DNA from: Sphingomonas kaistensis
GTDB lineage: Bacteria; Pseudomonadota; Alphaproteobacteria; Sphingomonadales; Sphingomonadaceae
Assembly (NCBI RefSeq): GCF_011927725.1
Contig: NZ_JAATJC010000001.1
Coordinates: forward strand, 1,805,001-1,869,000
Direction: 5' to 3'
DNA: 64,000 bases
Shown: positions 1 to 10,133 of the stretch, one piece after another
Layout: each line of letters opens with the position of its first letter
Position numbering within the stretch: position 1 is the stretch's first letter
The notes under the pieces: generated by a model
What the model was told of the DNA's origin: nothing
Databases searched by the model: none
The model's input: only the letters and a program-made list of their open reading frames with translations
Translations under genes and position numbers: made by a program

Positions 1-1048
1 CGTCGCAGACCCCGCCGCTATCCTTGCGGGCGATGGTCTGCCCCAGGTCGCGGCCGGCCTGCTCGACCAGTGCGAACAGCTTGAGCGCGGGCGGATCGAG
101 CGGCTTGGGCGGGCGGCCGAAACCGCCGTGGACGTGGACCCCGACGTCGCGCGACGCGGCGACCTGGCGCACCGCGGCGGCGATGCCGGCCCTGGCGGCG
201 GCCTCGAGGTCGGGCGTGCGCGGACGCAGGTTGACGCGGAGGATCGCAAGGTCGGGCACGACATTGTTGGGCGACCCGCCGTCGAGCCGCGCGACGTTGA
301 CGCTGAGCCCGTCGCGGCGAAGCGCTTCAAGCGCGAGGGCGAGCTCGGCCGCCGCGGTCACGGCGTTGCGGCCCTCCTCGGGATTGCGACCGGCGTGGGC
401 CGACCGGCCGCGGATGTGGAAGGAGAAATTGCCCGAGCCCGGACGAGCTCCGGCAAGGGTCCCGTCGGGAAGCGCCGAAGGCTCGTAGGTCAGCGCCGCC
501 AACTTGCCGCGCGCGGCCTGCGCGATCAGCGAGGCGGAGGAGGCGGACCCGACTTCCTCGTCGCTATTGATCACGACCTCGTAACCGGCCGTACCGGCGC
601 CGGGATGCCGCTCGAAGGCCTGCAGGGCGGCGATCATCACCGCGAGGCCGCCCTTCATGTCGGCCACTCCTGGACCGTTGACGCGACCGTCGGGCAGATC
701 GCGGACGGTCTGGAACGGGTGGTCCGCGCCGTAGACGGTGTCCATGTGGCCGGTCAGCAGCATTTGCCGCGGAGCGCCGGGTCGGACGACGAGATGGAGG
801 TGCTTGCCATGCGCAAGCGCGATTTCGCGTCCGGCGGCATCCAGCGCTGTCACCGGATCGGGATCGCGCAAGGTCAGCGTGCCGGGCAGGGTCGACAGGC
901 GGTCGGCCAGCAGCGCGGCGGTCCGCTCGAGCCCGGACAGGTTGGTCGAACCGCTGTTGATCGCGCACCAGGAGCGGACCTCGTCAAGGCTGCAGGCCTC
1001 GGCTGCGGTTTCCGCCAGTGTGCGTTCTTGGCTTGTTGGTTCCCCCAT
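1..1048 (-). CDS. M20-family metallopeptidase, carboxypeptidase G2-like (3' end cut by window)
   Basis: Reading down the minus strand from an ATG at 1048 gives about 349 residues before the window edge, so the C-terminus is missing. The metal-ligand motif GHMDTVYG (H101, D103) and the acidic pair in NSDEEVGS are those of zinc-dependent M20 amidohydrolases, which cleave amide bonds of acylated or glutamylated amino acids. The late DSGGVCDG segment resembles the carboxypeptidase G2 branch (usually GxSDGN) more than DapE or ArgE. No signal peptide is visible, so a cytosolic enzyme is likely. Family assignment is firm; the substrate is not. ArgE or succinyl-diaminopimelate desuccinylase are less likely alternatives. 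Confidence 0.82.
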   Translation of the reverse strand, partial: MGEPTSQERTLAETAAEACSLDEVRSWCAINSGSTNLSGLERTAALLADRLSTLPGTLTLRDPDPVTALDAAGREIALAHGKHLHLVVRPGAPRQMLLTGHMDTVYGADHPFQTVRDLPDGRVNGPGVADMKGGLAVMIAALQAFERHPGAGTAGYEVVINSDEEVGSASSASLIAQAARGKLAALTYEPSALPDGTLAGARPGSGNFSFHIRGRSAHAGRNPEEGRNAVTAAAELALALEALRRDGLSVNVARLDGGSPNNVVPDLAILRVNLRPRTPDLEAAARAGIAAAVRQVAASRDVGVHVHGGFGRPPKPLDPPALKLFALVEQAGRDLGQTIARKDSGGVCD

Positions 1049-1100
1049 GCCCGGACGCTTAGCCAAGCGGATAGGGGAAGGCGAGAGCGGGACGGCACCC

Positions 1101-1131
1101 AAAAGAAAAGCCCCGGCGGTGAGGCCGGGGC
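1101..1131 (-). terminator. Intrinsic terminator downstream of the 138-residue exported-protein gene
   Basis: A perfect 8-bp GC-rich stem (1110-1117 with 1124-1131, 6-nt loop) is flanked at its low-coordinate side by an A-rich run at 1101-1109. On the minus strand this reads as a hairpin followed by a T-rich tract, the classic Rho-independent form. It lies just past the stop of the gene ending at 1161. Confidence 0.8.
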
Positions 1132-1160
1132 TCATCTGGTTTCTGGCAAGGCCAGCGCGA

Positions 1161-1577
1161 TTACGGGCTGACCGAGATCTGCGTCTGGCTTTCACCGTTG
1201 CTGAGCAGCAGTGCGGCGAGGCCACCGAGGGCGGCAAGGCCAACCAGCAGCGGAAGGATGCCGACGCCGCCGCCAGCCGCAACCGCGGCTGGAGTAGCGA
1301 TCGGAGCGGTTTCAGCGACCGGAGCCGGCGCCGGGGCGTCGAGGGTCGGGAACACACAACCGGGGGTGCCGGACTGGGCCGAAATGGCCGCGCCGGCGGC
1401 AGAAGCAGCGGCCGCGCCGCAAAGCGCCTGGCTGGAAGCGGGGGCGGCAAAAGCCGAAAGCGCCGCCCACGGGCTATAGGCAGCCGACTGGGACTGAACA
1501 GCCGCAGCGGCAGGCCCGCTCACCAACATCGTGGCAGCACCGGTCATGATGACCAGGCGTGCAGCAAAACTCTTCAT
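1161..1577 (-). CDS. Small exported protein with C-terminal membrane segment, function unknown
   Basis: The product is 138 residues, starting at the ATG at 1577; upstream in-frame codons run into low-similarity sequence and the signal peptide begins exactly here (MKSFAARLVIMTG, then AAAA). The middle is Ala/Pro-rich with two cysteines (QALCGAA and TPGCVFP). The C-terminus has a Gly-rich patch, one hydrophobic helix of about 20 residues (around 105-127) and a short polar tail ending in SVSP. This layout suggests a protein exported through Sec and held in the inner membrane by the tail helix. No domain is recognised. It is probably monocistronic, with its own terminator at 1101-1131. Confidence 0.7.
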   Translation of the reverse strand: MKSFAARLVIMTGAATMLVSGPAAAAVQSQSAAYSPWAALSAFAAPASSQALCGAAAASAAGAAISAQSGTPGCVFPTLDAPAPAPVAETAPIATPAAVAAGGGVGILPLLVGLAALGGLAALLLSNGESQTQISVSP

Positions 1578-1648
1578 GTCAAACCAACTCCCAGATTCCG
1601 TGCCCACATGCCGAATCGAGCCAGCTTTGCCAAGCCTTTTCAGCACTC

Positions 1649-4324
1649 TCATCGCGCGTTGCGTCCGACCTGCGGCGGCAAAGGCACGGAAGGCGCCGCC
1701 AGCGGATCGCCTCCGGACAGCCGGTCGAGGTCGAACTCTTCCTTGAAACGGATGCCGAACCGGTCGCGCTGGGCCCAGCGGATCGTGCCGCTGACCGGGC
1801 CGACGCCGACGATGTCCATGGTGATCGAGCGGCCCGGTGTAACGGCCTGCGAGCATTCCACCAGCGCGCCCATCGCAGAGATATTGCGCAGGCGGACTTC
1901 GACCACTTCTCCGTCAACGCCGATCAGAGCGCGGCGCATCATCCGCTGGCGAGGATCGCGCAGGAACAGGCTGCCGTCGGTGGTGACGACCTTGCCCTGG
2001 GCGAGGGCAATCGCCTCTTCGATTGCGACGGGATGTCCGAAGATGAAGCCCTGGATCTCGCTGACCCCGAGGTCGCGCATCAGTTGCAGTTCCTCGTCGG
2101 TCTCGACCCCCTCCGCGACGGTATCCATGCCGAGATTCTCGGCGAGGGTGACGATGGCTCGGATGATGGCGGCGTTACGGCTCTGGTCCGAGCCCGCGCC
2201 GCGGACGAAGCTGCGGTCGATCTTGATCTTGTCGAACGGCGCCTTTTTTAAATAGCCGAGCGAAGAATAGCCGGTGCCGAAGTCGTCCAGCACCAGCCGG
2301 ACACCGAGCTCTTTTAGGCGGGTGAACGTCGCCTCGGTCGTGTCACAGTCGGTCAGGAAGACGCCTTCGGTAATTTCCAGCTCGAGCCGGGCGGGATCGA
2401 CGCCCGAAACGGCGAGGGCCGCCGCGACCATGTCCACGAGGCGGGGATCGTTGAACTGGACCGGCGAAAGGTTCACCGCGAGCCGCTGGTCGGCGGGCCA
2501 TGATCGCAACGCCTGCAGCGCTTCGACCAGAACCCATTCGCCGAGCGGGCCGATCATTCCGCATTCCTCGGCCAGCGGGATGAACTCGGTCGGGGAAACC
2601 AGCCCGCGCTTGCTGTGCTGCCAGCGGACCAGTGCCTCGAAGCCTGCCACTTCCTCGCCGGCAGCGCGGACGATCGGCTGATAGACGACCGACAATTCGT
2701 CGCGTTCGAGCGCGCCGCGAAGGTCGTTCTCCAGCATTTGCCGGTTGGCGGCGTTGGAATGCATCGATGGCTCGTAGAAGCGATGCCTGCCGCGCCCGGC
2801 GGCCTTGGCGGCGTAGAGTGCGAGGTCGGCGTTGCGGATCATCGAATCCGCGCAGGACCGGTCGGGATCACCGATGGCGATTCCGACGGAGGCGCCGATG
2901 GTCACGCGATTGCCTTCGAGCAGATAGGGCTGCGACACGTCCTCGATGAGGTCGGCAGCGATGCGTTCGAGGAGGTCGACGTCGGTCGTCCCGGGAAGCA
3001 CCGCCTTGAACTCGTCACCGCCGAGACGGCCGACCCGGCCATGCTCGCCGATCACCTGGGTCAGGCGCTGCGCGACCTGCTTGAGCAGGGCGTCGCCCGA
3101 GGGATGGCCGTAGGTGTCATTGACGAGCTTGAACCGGTCGAGGTCGATCAGCAGCAGGGCGCAGCCGCGCTGGCTGTGCTTGGCGTTGCGCAAGCCCTCG
3201 TCGAGCGTGCGTCGCATCATCGCCCGGTTGGGGAGCCCGGTCAGCGAATCGGAACGCGCCAGGCGGCTGATCTCATGCTCGGTTCGGCGCTGCTCGGTCA
3301 GATCGGTGCCGATGCCGCGGAAACCGTAAAACCGGCCGGTGCCGTCGAAGACGGGATTGCCCGACAGCGACCATTGCACGTCCTGTTCGCTGGCGGGGCG
3401 CACCACCACGTCCGAGAAGGGGAAGCGCGCGAGGAGGTGAAAGCCCAGCGTCCGCTCTTCGCGCAAGGCGTCGTGCTTGCCGGTATCGACCGACAGCAGG
3501 TCGGTGAACTGCCTTCCGAGCAACGCTTCGGGACTGGTCCTGAAATCGTCGGCAAGCTGCTGGCTCACGTAGGACAGCGTGCCGGACGAATTGGTTTCCC
3601 AGAACCAGCCGCGGCCGCTGTTCTCGAACTCTTCGACGAAATTGAGCGCCTTCTTCGCCTGCCAGTCCTTTGCCAGGCGACGGCGGCTGCTGGCGATCAT
3701 CATCTGGGTGATGATGATCGAATAGACTGCAGTGAGGAGGCCGAGCAGGGGAATGGCGGCGCAGATCAGGGGATCGTCGGAGAAGAGGTTCACGCCGACC
3801 GAAGCCATCAGGGCGTTCATGATCGCAGCCGGCGGACAGCCGACCGAAAGCATCGCCTTGATGGCAAGCCCGGCGCCGAGTGCAAGCGGAAGGAAGCTTG
3901 CGTCCTGAAGACCGCCATACGCCGCCGATCCGAACAGCATCCACAGGACGCCCGTAAGGCTGAACCAGCCGAGGATGAGGCGCGCCGTGGCGACCGGCGA
4001 CAGTCCGAACCGCGTTCGCATGAACAGCAGCAGGCCGGCGCACCCGTCGAACAGCAGGGCGGTGATGACCAGCGCCAAGGCCATCGCCAGCTGGTCGCCC
4101 TGCATGCTGCCTTGCTCGCGGACGAGCAGGATCAGGCCGACGATGAAGTGCGTGGCGGCAAGCAGGATCGGGGCATAGGCCCACATCGCCACCCGCTTGC
4201 CCTGCAGAATCCGGTCGCCGTCGGTCTTGGGCGGAAGCACGTCAAAAGTGATCGCTTCGCGCACCGAAGCGCGAACCGTTAGCAATGCGGCCGAATCCGC
4301 AAAATTGAACCTGGAAAGACGCAT
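1649..4324 (-). CDS. Membrane PAS-GGDEF-EAL-PilZ cyclic-di-GMP signalling protein
   Basis: An 891-residue composite regulator. Residues about 45-210 hold several hydrophobic helices (membrane sensor), about 225-345 is PAS-like, about 355-515 is a GGDEF domain with intact GGDEF at 435-439, about 525-775 is an EAL domain with EAL at 563-565 and DDFGTGYSS near 680, and about 790-870 is a PilZ domain with RMMRR and NISAMG. GGDEF domains make and EAL domains degrade cyclic-di-GMP; PilZ binds it, so the tail could give product feedback. The usual RxxD inhibitory site upstream of GGDEF is absent. The EAL catalytic set looks complete, so both activities are possible; the net direction cannot be told from sequence. 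Confidence 0.9.
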   Translation of the reverse strand: MRLSRFNFADSAALLTVRASVREAITFDVLPPKTDGDRILQGKRVAMWAYAPILLAATHFIVGLILLVREQGSMQGDQLAMALALVITALLFDGCAGLLLFMRTRFGLSPVATARLILGWFSLTGVLWMLFGSAAYGGLQDASFLPLALGAGLAIKAMLSVGCPPAAIMNALMASVGVNLFSDDPLICAAIPLLGLLTAVYSIIITQMMIASSRRRLAKDWQAKKALNFVEEFENSGRGWFWETNSSGTLSYVSQQLADDFRTSPEALLGRQFTDLLSVDTGKHDALREERTLGFHLLARFPFSDVVVRPASEQDVQWSLSGNPVFDGTGRFYGFRGIGTDLTEQRRTEHEISRLARSDSLTGLPNRAMMRRTLDEGLRNAKHSQRGCALLLIDLDRFKLVNDTYGHPSGDALLKQVAQRLTQVIGEHGRVGRLGGDEFKAVLPGTTDVDLLERIAADLIEDVSQPYLLEGNRVTIGASVGIAIGDPDRSCADSMIRNADLALYAAKAAGRGRHRFYEPSMHSNAANRQMLENDLRGALERDELSVVYQPIVRAAGEEVAGFEALVRWQHSKRGLVSPTEFIPLAEECGMIGPLGEWVLVEALQALRSWPADQRLAVNLSPVQFNDPRLVDMVAAALAVSGVDPARLELEITEGVFLTDCDTTEATFTRLKELGVRLVLDDFGTGYSSLGYLKKAPFDKIKIDRSFVRGAGSDQSRNAAIIRAIVTLAENLGMDTVAEGVETDEELQLMRDLGVSEIQGFIFGHPVAIEEAIALAQGKVVTTDGSLFLRDPRQRMMRRALIGVDGEVVEVRLRNISAMGALVECSQAVTPGRSITMDIVGVGPVSGTIRWAQRDRFGIRFKEEFDLDRLSGGDPLAAPSVPLPPQVGRNAR

Positions 4325-4416
4325 ACCTGGTTCCTGCCGCCCCTCCCGAGCAGGACCAGTTATGACGATCCGAGTTAATGCTTTCTCTAAAGCGGAGACT
4401 TACCCCGCAATTAACT

Positions 4417-5339
<923 letters not shown>

Positions 5340-5343
<4 letters not shown>

Positions 5344-6620
5344 GCAGGTTTCTCCTGTTCAACTGCTTGGGCGAGCACTTCGGGCGGCGGGTCGAAGGTC
5401 TTCGCCCGCCTGAGTTCGGGAAACAGATAGGACCACGCACCCGCGATACCAATGGCTGCGGCGCCGCCGGCGACCACTGCGCCAACCGGGCCGAGCAGCG
5501 CGGCGGCGAGTCCCGACTGCAATTCGCCAAGCTCGTTGGAGGCGCTGATCGCAAGGCCGCTGACCGCCGACACCCGGCCGCGCATCATGTCCGGGGTGTG
5601 GAGCTGGACCAGGCTCGAGCGGACGTAGACGCTCAGCATGTCGGCCGCGCCGAGCAGGGCGAGGATGAACAGGCTCAGGAGGAAGTTGGAGGACAGGCCG
5701 AAGGCGACGGTCAAGGCGCCAAAGGCCGCGACGCTCCACAACATCTTGATCCCGACGTTGTTGTGTAGCGGGCGAAAGGCGAAGATGCCCGCGACCAGCG
5801 CTGCGCCGATGGCGGGCGCGCCGCGCATCAGGCCGAGCCCCTCGGTTCCCACGTGCAGGATGTCGCGGGCGAATACGGGCAGCATTGCCGTCGCACCGCC
5901 GAGCAGGACCGCGAACAGGTCGAGCGTGATGGCGCCGAGCAGGAAGCGGCGGCGGCGAACGTAGCTCAGGCCCTCGATCATCTGGCGGATCGGATGAGGA
6001 TGACCGGTCATCGGCGGCGGCATGATCCGGCGCACGGGCGTCAGCAGCAGGATGGCGCAGCCCATCAGGCCAGTTGCCGCCCAATAGGGCAGCGGCGCAC
6101 CCACCGCGTAGAGGAAGCCGCCAAGCGCAGGCCCGGCGACCGAGGCGGACTGCCAGGCGATCGACGACAGCGCGATCGCCTTGGGCAGCAACTCCGGCGG
6201 CACGATGTTGGGGGCGATCGCCGACATCGACGGGCCGACGAACACCCGGGCCACTCCGTGCAGCGCCGCGAGCGTGAACAGCAGCGGGAGGGTGAGGATG
6301 TCGGCGTAGGTAACGAGGCCAAGCGTCAGCGCGACCAGCATGTCGACCGCATTGGCGCAGCGGGCGACGGTGCGGCGCTCGAAGCGGTCCGCGGTCCAGC
6401 CAGCGACGGGAGTGAGCAGCGCCAGCGGCACGAATTGCACGGCGCCGAGGAGGCCAAGCATGAGCGACGCCTCGCGGATGCTCATGCCATAGTCGGCCCG
6501 CGCAGTGTCATAGACCTGATAGCCGATGATCACGACCATCCCCATCGTCGCGAGCACCGCGAAGAAGCGCGCCAGCCAATAGAGGCGGAAGTCCGGGATC
6601 TGCAGCGGGGAAGTGGGCAT
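5340..6620 (-). CDS. MFS transporter of the EntS-like type
   Basis: About 426 residues with roughly twelve hydrophobic helices. The start [14 protein letters not shown], a [10 protein letters not shown] loop between helices 2 and 3, and the overall pattern match the EntS-like branch of the major facilitator superfamily, whose members export siderophores, drugs or metabolites. The ATG at 6620 is preferred; a TTG at 6629, inside the truA stop, would add three residues and give an overlap. The gene ends inside the cysK start. Its position between truA and cysK suggests passenger expression or export of a thiol or amino-acid metabolite, but this is inference only and the substrate is unknown. Confidence 0.82.
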
Positions 6621-6625
6621 CAGGC

Positions 6626-7378
6626 TCAAGCGGCTGGGCTCTCGTAAAGTGCTTCGGCGAAGTAGAGGCCTTCGGCCGGGGCGTTGAAGCCGAGCGCGGC
6701 GCGGTCACGGGCGTCGAGCGCGGCCTTCATGTCGGCGGGGGTCCATTGGCCAAGGCCGACCATCGACAGGCAGCCGACCATCGAGCGCACCTGATGATGG
6801 AGGAAGGAGCGCGCGGCGGCATGGACGTGCACTTCCTCGCCGACGCGCTCGACGTCGAGCCGGTCGAGCGTCTTGAGCGGGCTGTCCGACTGGCAATGGG
6901 TCGAGCGAAAGGTGGTGAAGTCGTGAAGGCCGACGAGGTGTGCGGCGGCCTCGGCCATCGCGGCTTCGTCGAGCGGCTTGGCGATGCGCCACGCGCGGCC
7001 TTTGTCGAGGGTGAGCGGTGCCCGCCGATTGCTGATGCGGTAAAGGTATCGGCGGCCGAGGCAGGAGAAGCGGGCGTGCCAGTCGTCGGGCACTGGCTCG
7101 GCGGACAGGACCGCTACGGGGTGCGGCCGGAGGAGCGCATTGAGGCCCTCTGCCAGGCGATGCGCGTCGACCTGCCTGGCGATGTCGACGTGGACGGCCA
7201 TCGCGAGCGCGTGGACTCCGGCGTCGGTCCGCCCGGCGGCCTGCGCGGTGACGGTTTCCCCGGTCATTCGGTGAGCGGCCGCTTCGAGGGTGCCTTGCAC
7301 CGATGGCCCATGGTCCTGGCGCTGCCAGCCCATGAACGGCGCGCCGTCCCATTCGAGGATCAGCTTCCAGCGGGTCAC
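6626..7378 (-). CDS. truA: tRNA pseudouridine synthase A
   Basis: A 250-residue enzyme that converts uridines 38-40 in the tRNA anticodon stem to pseudouridine. GRTDAGVHA near residue 50 holds the catalytic aspartate, and [16 protein letters not shown] at the N-terminus and HHQVRSMVG in the second half are family hallmarks. Length is typical. The start is a GTG at 7378 overlapping the fmt stop by four bases (GTGA), indicating translational coupling with fmt. Pairing of fmt with truA is common in alphaproteobacteria. Confidence 0.95.
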   Translation of the reverse strand: MTRWKLILEWDGAPFMGWQRQDHGPSVQGTLEAAAHRMTGETVTAQAAGRTDAGVHALAMAVHVDIARQVDAHRLAEGLNALLRPHPVAVLSAEPVPDDWHARFSCLGRRYLYRISNRRAPLTLDKGRAWRIAKPLDEAAMAEAAAHLVGLHDFTTFRSTHCQSDSPLKTLDRLDVERVGEEVHVHAAARSFLHHQVRSMVGCLSMVGLGQWTPADMKAALDARDRAALGFNAPAEGLYFAEALYESPAA

Positions 7379-8277
7379 GGCAGGACGGTGCCGGACCCGA
7401 GCGGAAAGCCGCGCAGCAGTTCGGCCGTAGTCATCGCCCGCCCACCGGCGCGCTGGACCACGGTAGGTCGGATCGCGCCGGTCCCGCAGGCAATGGTCAA
7501 TGCATCGTCGAGGATGGTGCCGGGCGGCGCGCCGACCCCTTCGATGAGGTCGGCGGCGAGCAGCTTCACCCGCTCGCCGTTGGCTTCGAACCAGGCGCCG
7601 GGCGCGGGGGCGAAGGCACGGACCTGCCGCTCGGTGAAGGCGGCGGCGCGGGTCCAGTCGATGCGGGCCTCTGCCTTGGCAATCTTGGGAGCGTTGGTGA
7701 CGCCCTCCGGCGTCTGGATTCGGGGCGGGGAGGGGTGCGCCAGTTCCTCGACCATCAGGCGGGCGCCAAGCCGCGCCAGCTCATCGGTCAGGCCACCGAC
7801 GGTCTTGCGGCCGACCGGGGTGCGCCCAACCCGCAGCATCGGCCCGGTGTCGAGCCCGGCCTCCATCTGCATGATGGTGACCCCCGTCTCCGCGTCCCCC
7901 GCAAGGATCGCGCGGTGGATCGGCGCCGCGCCGCGCCAGCGCGGGAGGAGGCTGGCATGGACGTTAAGGCATCCGCGCGCCGGCGCGTCGAGGATCGTCT
8001 GGGGCAGGAGAAGGCCATAGGCAGCGACCACCGCGGCTTCGGCGCCCAGCGCGGCAAAGGCTTGCTGCTCTTCCGGCGCACGAAGCCGCTCCGGGCTCCG
8101 CACCGGCAATCCGAGCGCTTCGGCCCGTTGCTGGACCGCGGTCGGCTGCAGCTTCTTGCCGCGCTGTGCCGGGCGTGGCGGCTGGCAATAGACGGCGGCG
8201 ATCTCGTGCCCCGCCTCGACCAGTGCGTCGAGGGTCGGCACCGCGAAGGCCGGTGATCCCATGAAGATGAGCCGCAT
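7375..8277 (-). CDS. fmt: Methionyl-tRNA formyltransferase
   Basis: A 300-residue enzyme that uses 10-formyltetrahydrofolate to formylate initiator Met-tRNA. The N-terminus [16 protein letters not shown], the RGKKLQPT loop and [16 protein letters not shown] (with SLLPxxRG) are diagnostic. It heads a four-gene minus-strand run in which each junction is a short overlap. The peptide deformylase gene that often sits next to fmt is absent; upstream there is instead recR on the opposite strand, leaving a 49-bp divergent gap (8278-8326) that must hold both promoters. Confidence 0.95.
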   Translation of the reverse strand: MRLIFMGSPAFAVPTLDALVEAGHEIAAVYCQPPRPAQRGKKLQPTAVQQRAEALGLPVRSPERLRAPEEQQAFAALGAEAAVVAAYGLLLPQTILDAPARGCLNVHASLLPRWRGAAPIHRAILAGDAETGVTIMQMEAGLDTGPMLRVGRTPVGRKTVGGLTDELARLGARLMVEELAHPSPPRIQTPEGVTNAPKIAKAEARIDWTRAAAFTERQVRAFAPAPGAWFEANGERVKLLAADLIEGVGAPPGTILDDALTIACGTGAIRPTVVQRAGGRAMTTAELLRGFPLGSGTVLP

Positions 8278-8326
8278 GACACGGGCCTATGGCGGAAAGC
8301 TCCCGCTTTTCCTATCTGCAACCAGG

Positions 8327-8923
8327 ATGGCCTCCCAGGAAATCGAAGCTCTCGCCAATGCGCTCGCCCGCTTGCCCGGGCTTGGCCCCCGTTCGGCCCG
8401 GCGCGCGGTGCTTCACCTGATGAAGCGGCGCGAGGGGGCGCTGCAGCCCTTGCTTGCCGCGCTGCAGACCGTGTCGGAGCGGCTGGTCACCTGCTCGACC
8501 TGCGGGAATGTCGACACCCGCGATCCCTGCACTATCTGCGCCGACCCGCGCCGCGACGACAAGAGCCTGTGCGTCGTGGAAGAAGTGTCGGACCTCTGGG
8601 CGCTCGACCGCTCGCGGCTGTTTCCCGGCCGCTACCATGTGCTTGGCGGCCGCTTGTCGGCGCTCGAAGGAGTGCGCCCCGAGGACTTGGGAATCGAGCA
8701 ATTGCTTCGACGGGTTTCGGCCGGCGGGATCGACGAGGTGGTGCTGGCGATGAATGCCACGCTGGAGGGGCAGACCACAGCGCATTACCTGGCCGAAAGG
8801 CTGGAGAAATTCCCGGTCCGCCTGACCCAGCTCGCCCACGGCCTGCCGGTCGGCGGCGAGCTCGATTACCTCGACGAGGGGACGCTGGCGCAGGCGCTTC
8901 GCGCCCGTCGCCCGGTCGCCTGA
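8327..8923 (+). CDS. recR: Recombination mediator RecR
   Basis: The product is 198 residues from the ATG at 8327, which gives the expected N-terminus ([20 protein letters not shown]) for a protein that normally starts with this helix-hairpin-helix; longer upstream readings add unrelated residues. A C4 zinc finger ([16 protein letters not shown], about 53-68) and a Toprim fold ([12 protein letters not shown] onward) follow. RecR acts with RecO and RecF to load RecA at gaps. It is usually preceded by a YbaB/DnaX pair, which is not seen here. It is divergent from fmt and followed after 8 bp by a co-directional gene. Confidence 0.94.
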   Translation: MASQEIEALANALARLPGLGPRSARRAVLHLMKRREGALQPLLAALQTVSERLVTCSTCGNVDTRDPCTICADPRRDDKSLCVVEEVSDLWALDRSRLFPGRYHVLGGRLSALEGVRPEDLGIEQLLRRVSAGGIDEVVLAMNATLEGQTTAHYLAERLEKFPVRLTQLAHGLPVGGELDYLDEGTLAQALRARRPVA

Positions 8924-8931
8924 CCGCGACC

Positions 8932-9516
8932 ATGCGCGATCGTGACCTCGTCCGGCTGCACTGGCCCGAATCTTGTCGCTCGGCGTTCGACACCGCCCTG
9001 GCGCTGGACGACCGCCTTGCTGACGTTGCGCTTGGTGCGGCACAGCCGGCGCTGGCGGCGATCAAGCTCGCCTGGTGGCGCGATCAGCTGGCCGCGCTCG
9101 ACACCCAGCCGCCGCCGCCCGAGCCCCTGTTGCTGCGGGTAGTCTCCGACCTGATGGTCGCGGGGGTGAGTGGTGCCGATTGCGCCGCGCTGGCGGAAGG
9201 CTGGGCGAGCGTGGTCGAGGAGCAGCCCGACCCCGAACCGCGCGGTGCCGCCCTGTTCGTCCTGCTCGGCCGCCTGCTGGGTCGCGAGGCCGTCGCTGGC
9301 GGCGAGGCCTTCTCGCGGGCCGATCTCGCCCGCCGCTCGGGCGACCCTGCCTGGCTGCGCAAGGTGCCGGCACCCCCAGCGCCCCGACCGGTGCGGCCGG
9401 TGACGCTGCTCGACGCGCTGGGCCGGCGCGACGCCGCGCGTTTCTGGCCACCCGAGCCCGAGGCCACTCCGGGGCGCAGCTGGACCCTGATCCGCCATCG
9501 CCTGACCGGGCGTTGA
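8932..9516 (+). CDS. Short squalene/phytoene synthase-like protein
   Basis: A 194-residue protein from the ATG at 8932. The early helix with ALDDRLADVAL and then AAIKLAWWRDQL resembles the start of head-to-head prenyl synthases (squalene/phytoene synthase fold), where this segment packs at the active-site entrance. It is about 80-100 residues shorter than active synthases, and no second aspartate-rich motif (DxxxD) is visible, so catalysis is doubtful. Related short proteins may be assembly factors of the NDUFAF6 type, which is a speculative parallel. It follows recR by 8 bp and may be co-transcribed. Fold assignment moderate, function unknown. Confidence 0.6.
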   Translation: MRDRDLVRLHWPESCRSAFDTALALDDRLADVALGAAQPALAAIKLAWWRDQLAALDTQPPPPEPLLLRVVSDLMVAGVSGADCAALAEGWASVVEEQPDPEPRGAALFVLLGRLLGREAVAGGEAFSRADLARRSGDPAWLRKVPAPPAPRPVRPVTLLDALGRRDAARFWPPEPEATPGRSWTLIRHRLTGR

Positions 9517-9580
9517 CGAGGGCCCCGTAAACGGGGACAAGATCGCCGCCGGATCGCTGTTTGCCAGGAGGAGGTCGCCT

Positions 9581-10039
9581 ATGACCCGCCTTGTTGCCGG
9601 CGTTGTTGCTGCCCTGCTTCTCACGTCGGGCGGCGTTCTTCTTTACACCAGCAAATCGGCCGACGCCGCGTCCGCCACACCTGCGCCGCCGCCGGTTGTT
9701 CGCTCCGCCCCGCTGGTCGCCGCCGCGGCCACGCCGACGATTGAGGCGCGAGCGCCATTGCTGGCCAGCCCCAAGAGCCGCGAGGAGAAGCGCTTCGCAC
9801 GGGCCGACCGCGACGACGACGGCCGGATCACCTCGGCCGAATTGTTCGAGCCGAGGCGCAAGGCTTTCGCCAAGCTCGACACGGACGGCAACGGCACCCT
9901 GAGCTTCGAGGAATGGGGGGTGAAGACCGTTACCAAGTTCGCCTCGGCCGATCGCGACCGTTCGGGCTGGCTGACCGCCGCCGAGTTCGCGACGACTGCG
10001 CCCAAGGCCCCCAAGCGCAAGGCGGTGTGCAGCTGCTGA
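9581..10039 (+). CDS. Exported EF-hand calcium-binding protein
   Basis: A 152-residue protein preceded by a strong AGGAGG site 7 nt before the ATG. Residues 1-24 are a hydrophobic signal or anchor helix, followed by an Ala/Pro linker to about 65. Three canonical 12-residue EF-hand loops run at 76-87 (DRDDDGRITSAE), 100-111 (DTDGNGTLSFEE) and 124-135 (DRDRSGWLTAAE), each with acidic residues at positions 1, 3 and 12. The C-terminus is CSC. It is therefore likely a periplasmic or membrane-anchored calcium sensor or buffer. The partner is unknown and no neighbour points to one. Confidence 0.82.
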   Translation: MTRLVAGVVAALLLTSGGVLLYTSKSADAASATPAPPPVVRSAPLVAAAATPTIEARAPLLASPKSREEKRFARADRDDDGRITSAELFEPRRKAFAKLDTDGNGTLSFEEWGVKTVTKFASADRDRSGWLTAAEFATTAPKAPKRKAVCSC

Positions 10040-10074
10040 CCCGTTCCGCCACGGCGCATGAACGGGCGGGCAAG

Positions 10075-10103
10075 TTGGCATTAAGGTAGCTGGATACTAT
10101 ATC
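10075..10103 (+). promoter_or_regulatory. Candidate sigma-70-type promoter of the BLUF gene
   Basis: TTGGCA at 10075-10080 and TATATC at 10098-10103 are separated by 17 bp, in the 94-bp gap before the BLUF gene. The region is AT-richer than its surroundings. No transcription start is known, so this is a pattern match only. Confidence 0.4.
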
Positions 10104-10133
10104 GTTCTGGGCCTTCCGGCCCGGAAGGTAAGT

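Noticed and set aside
2615..4282. Plus-strand frame opposite the GGDEF-EAL-PilZ gene
   Set aside because: It mirrors conserved domain sequence on the minus strand and lacks any motif.
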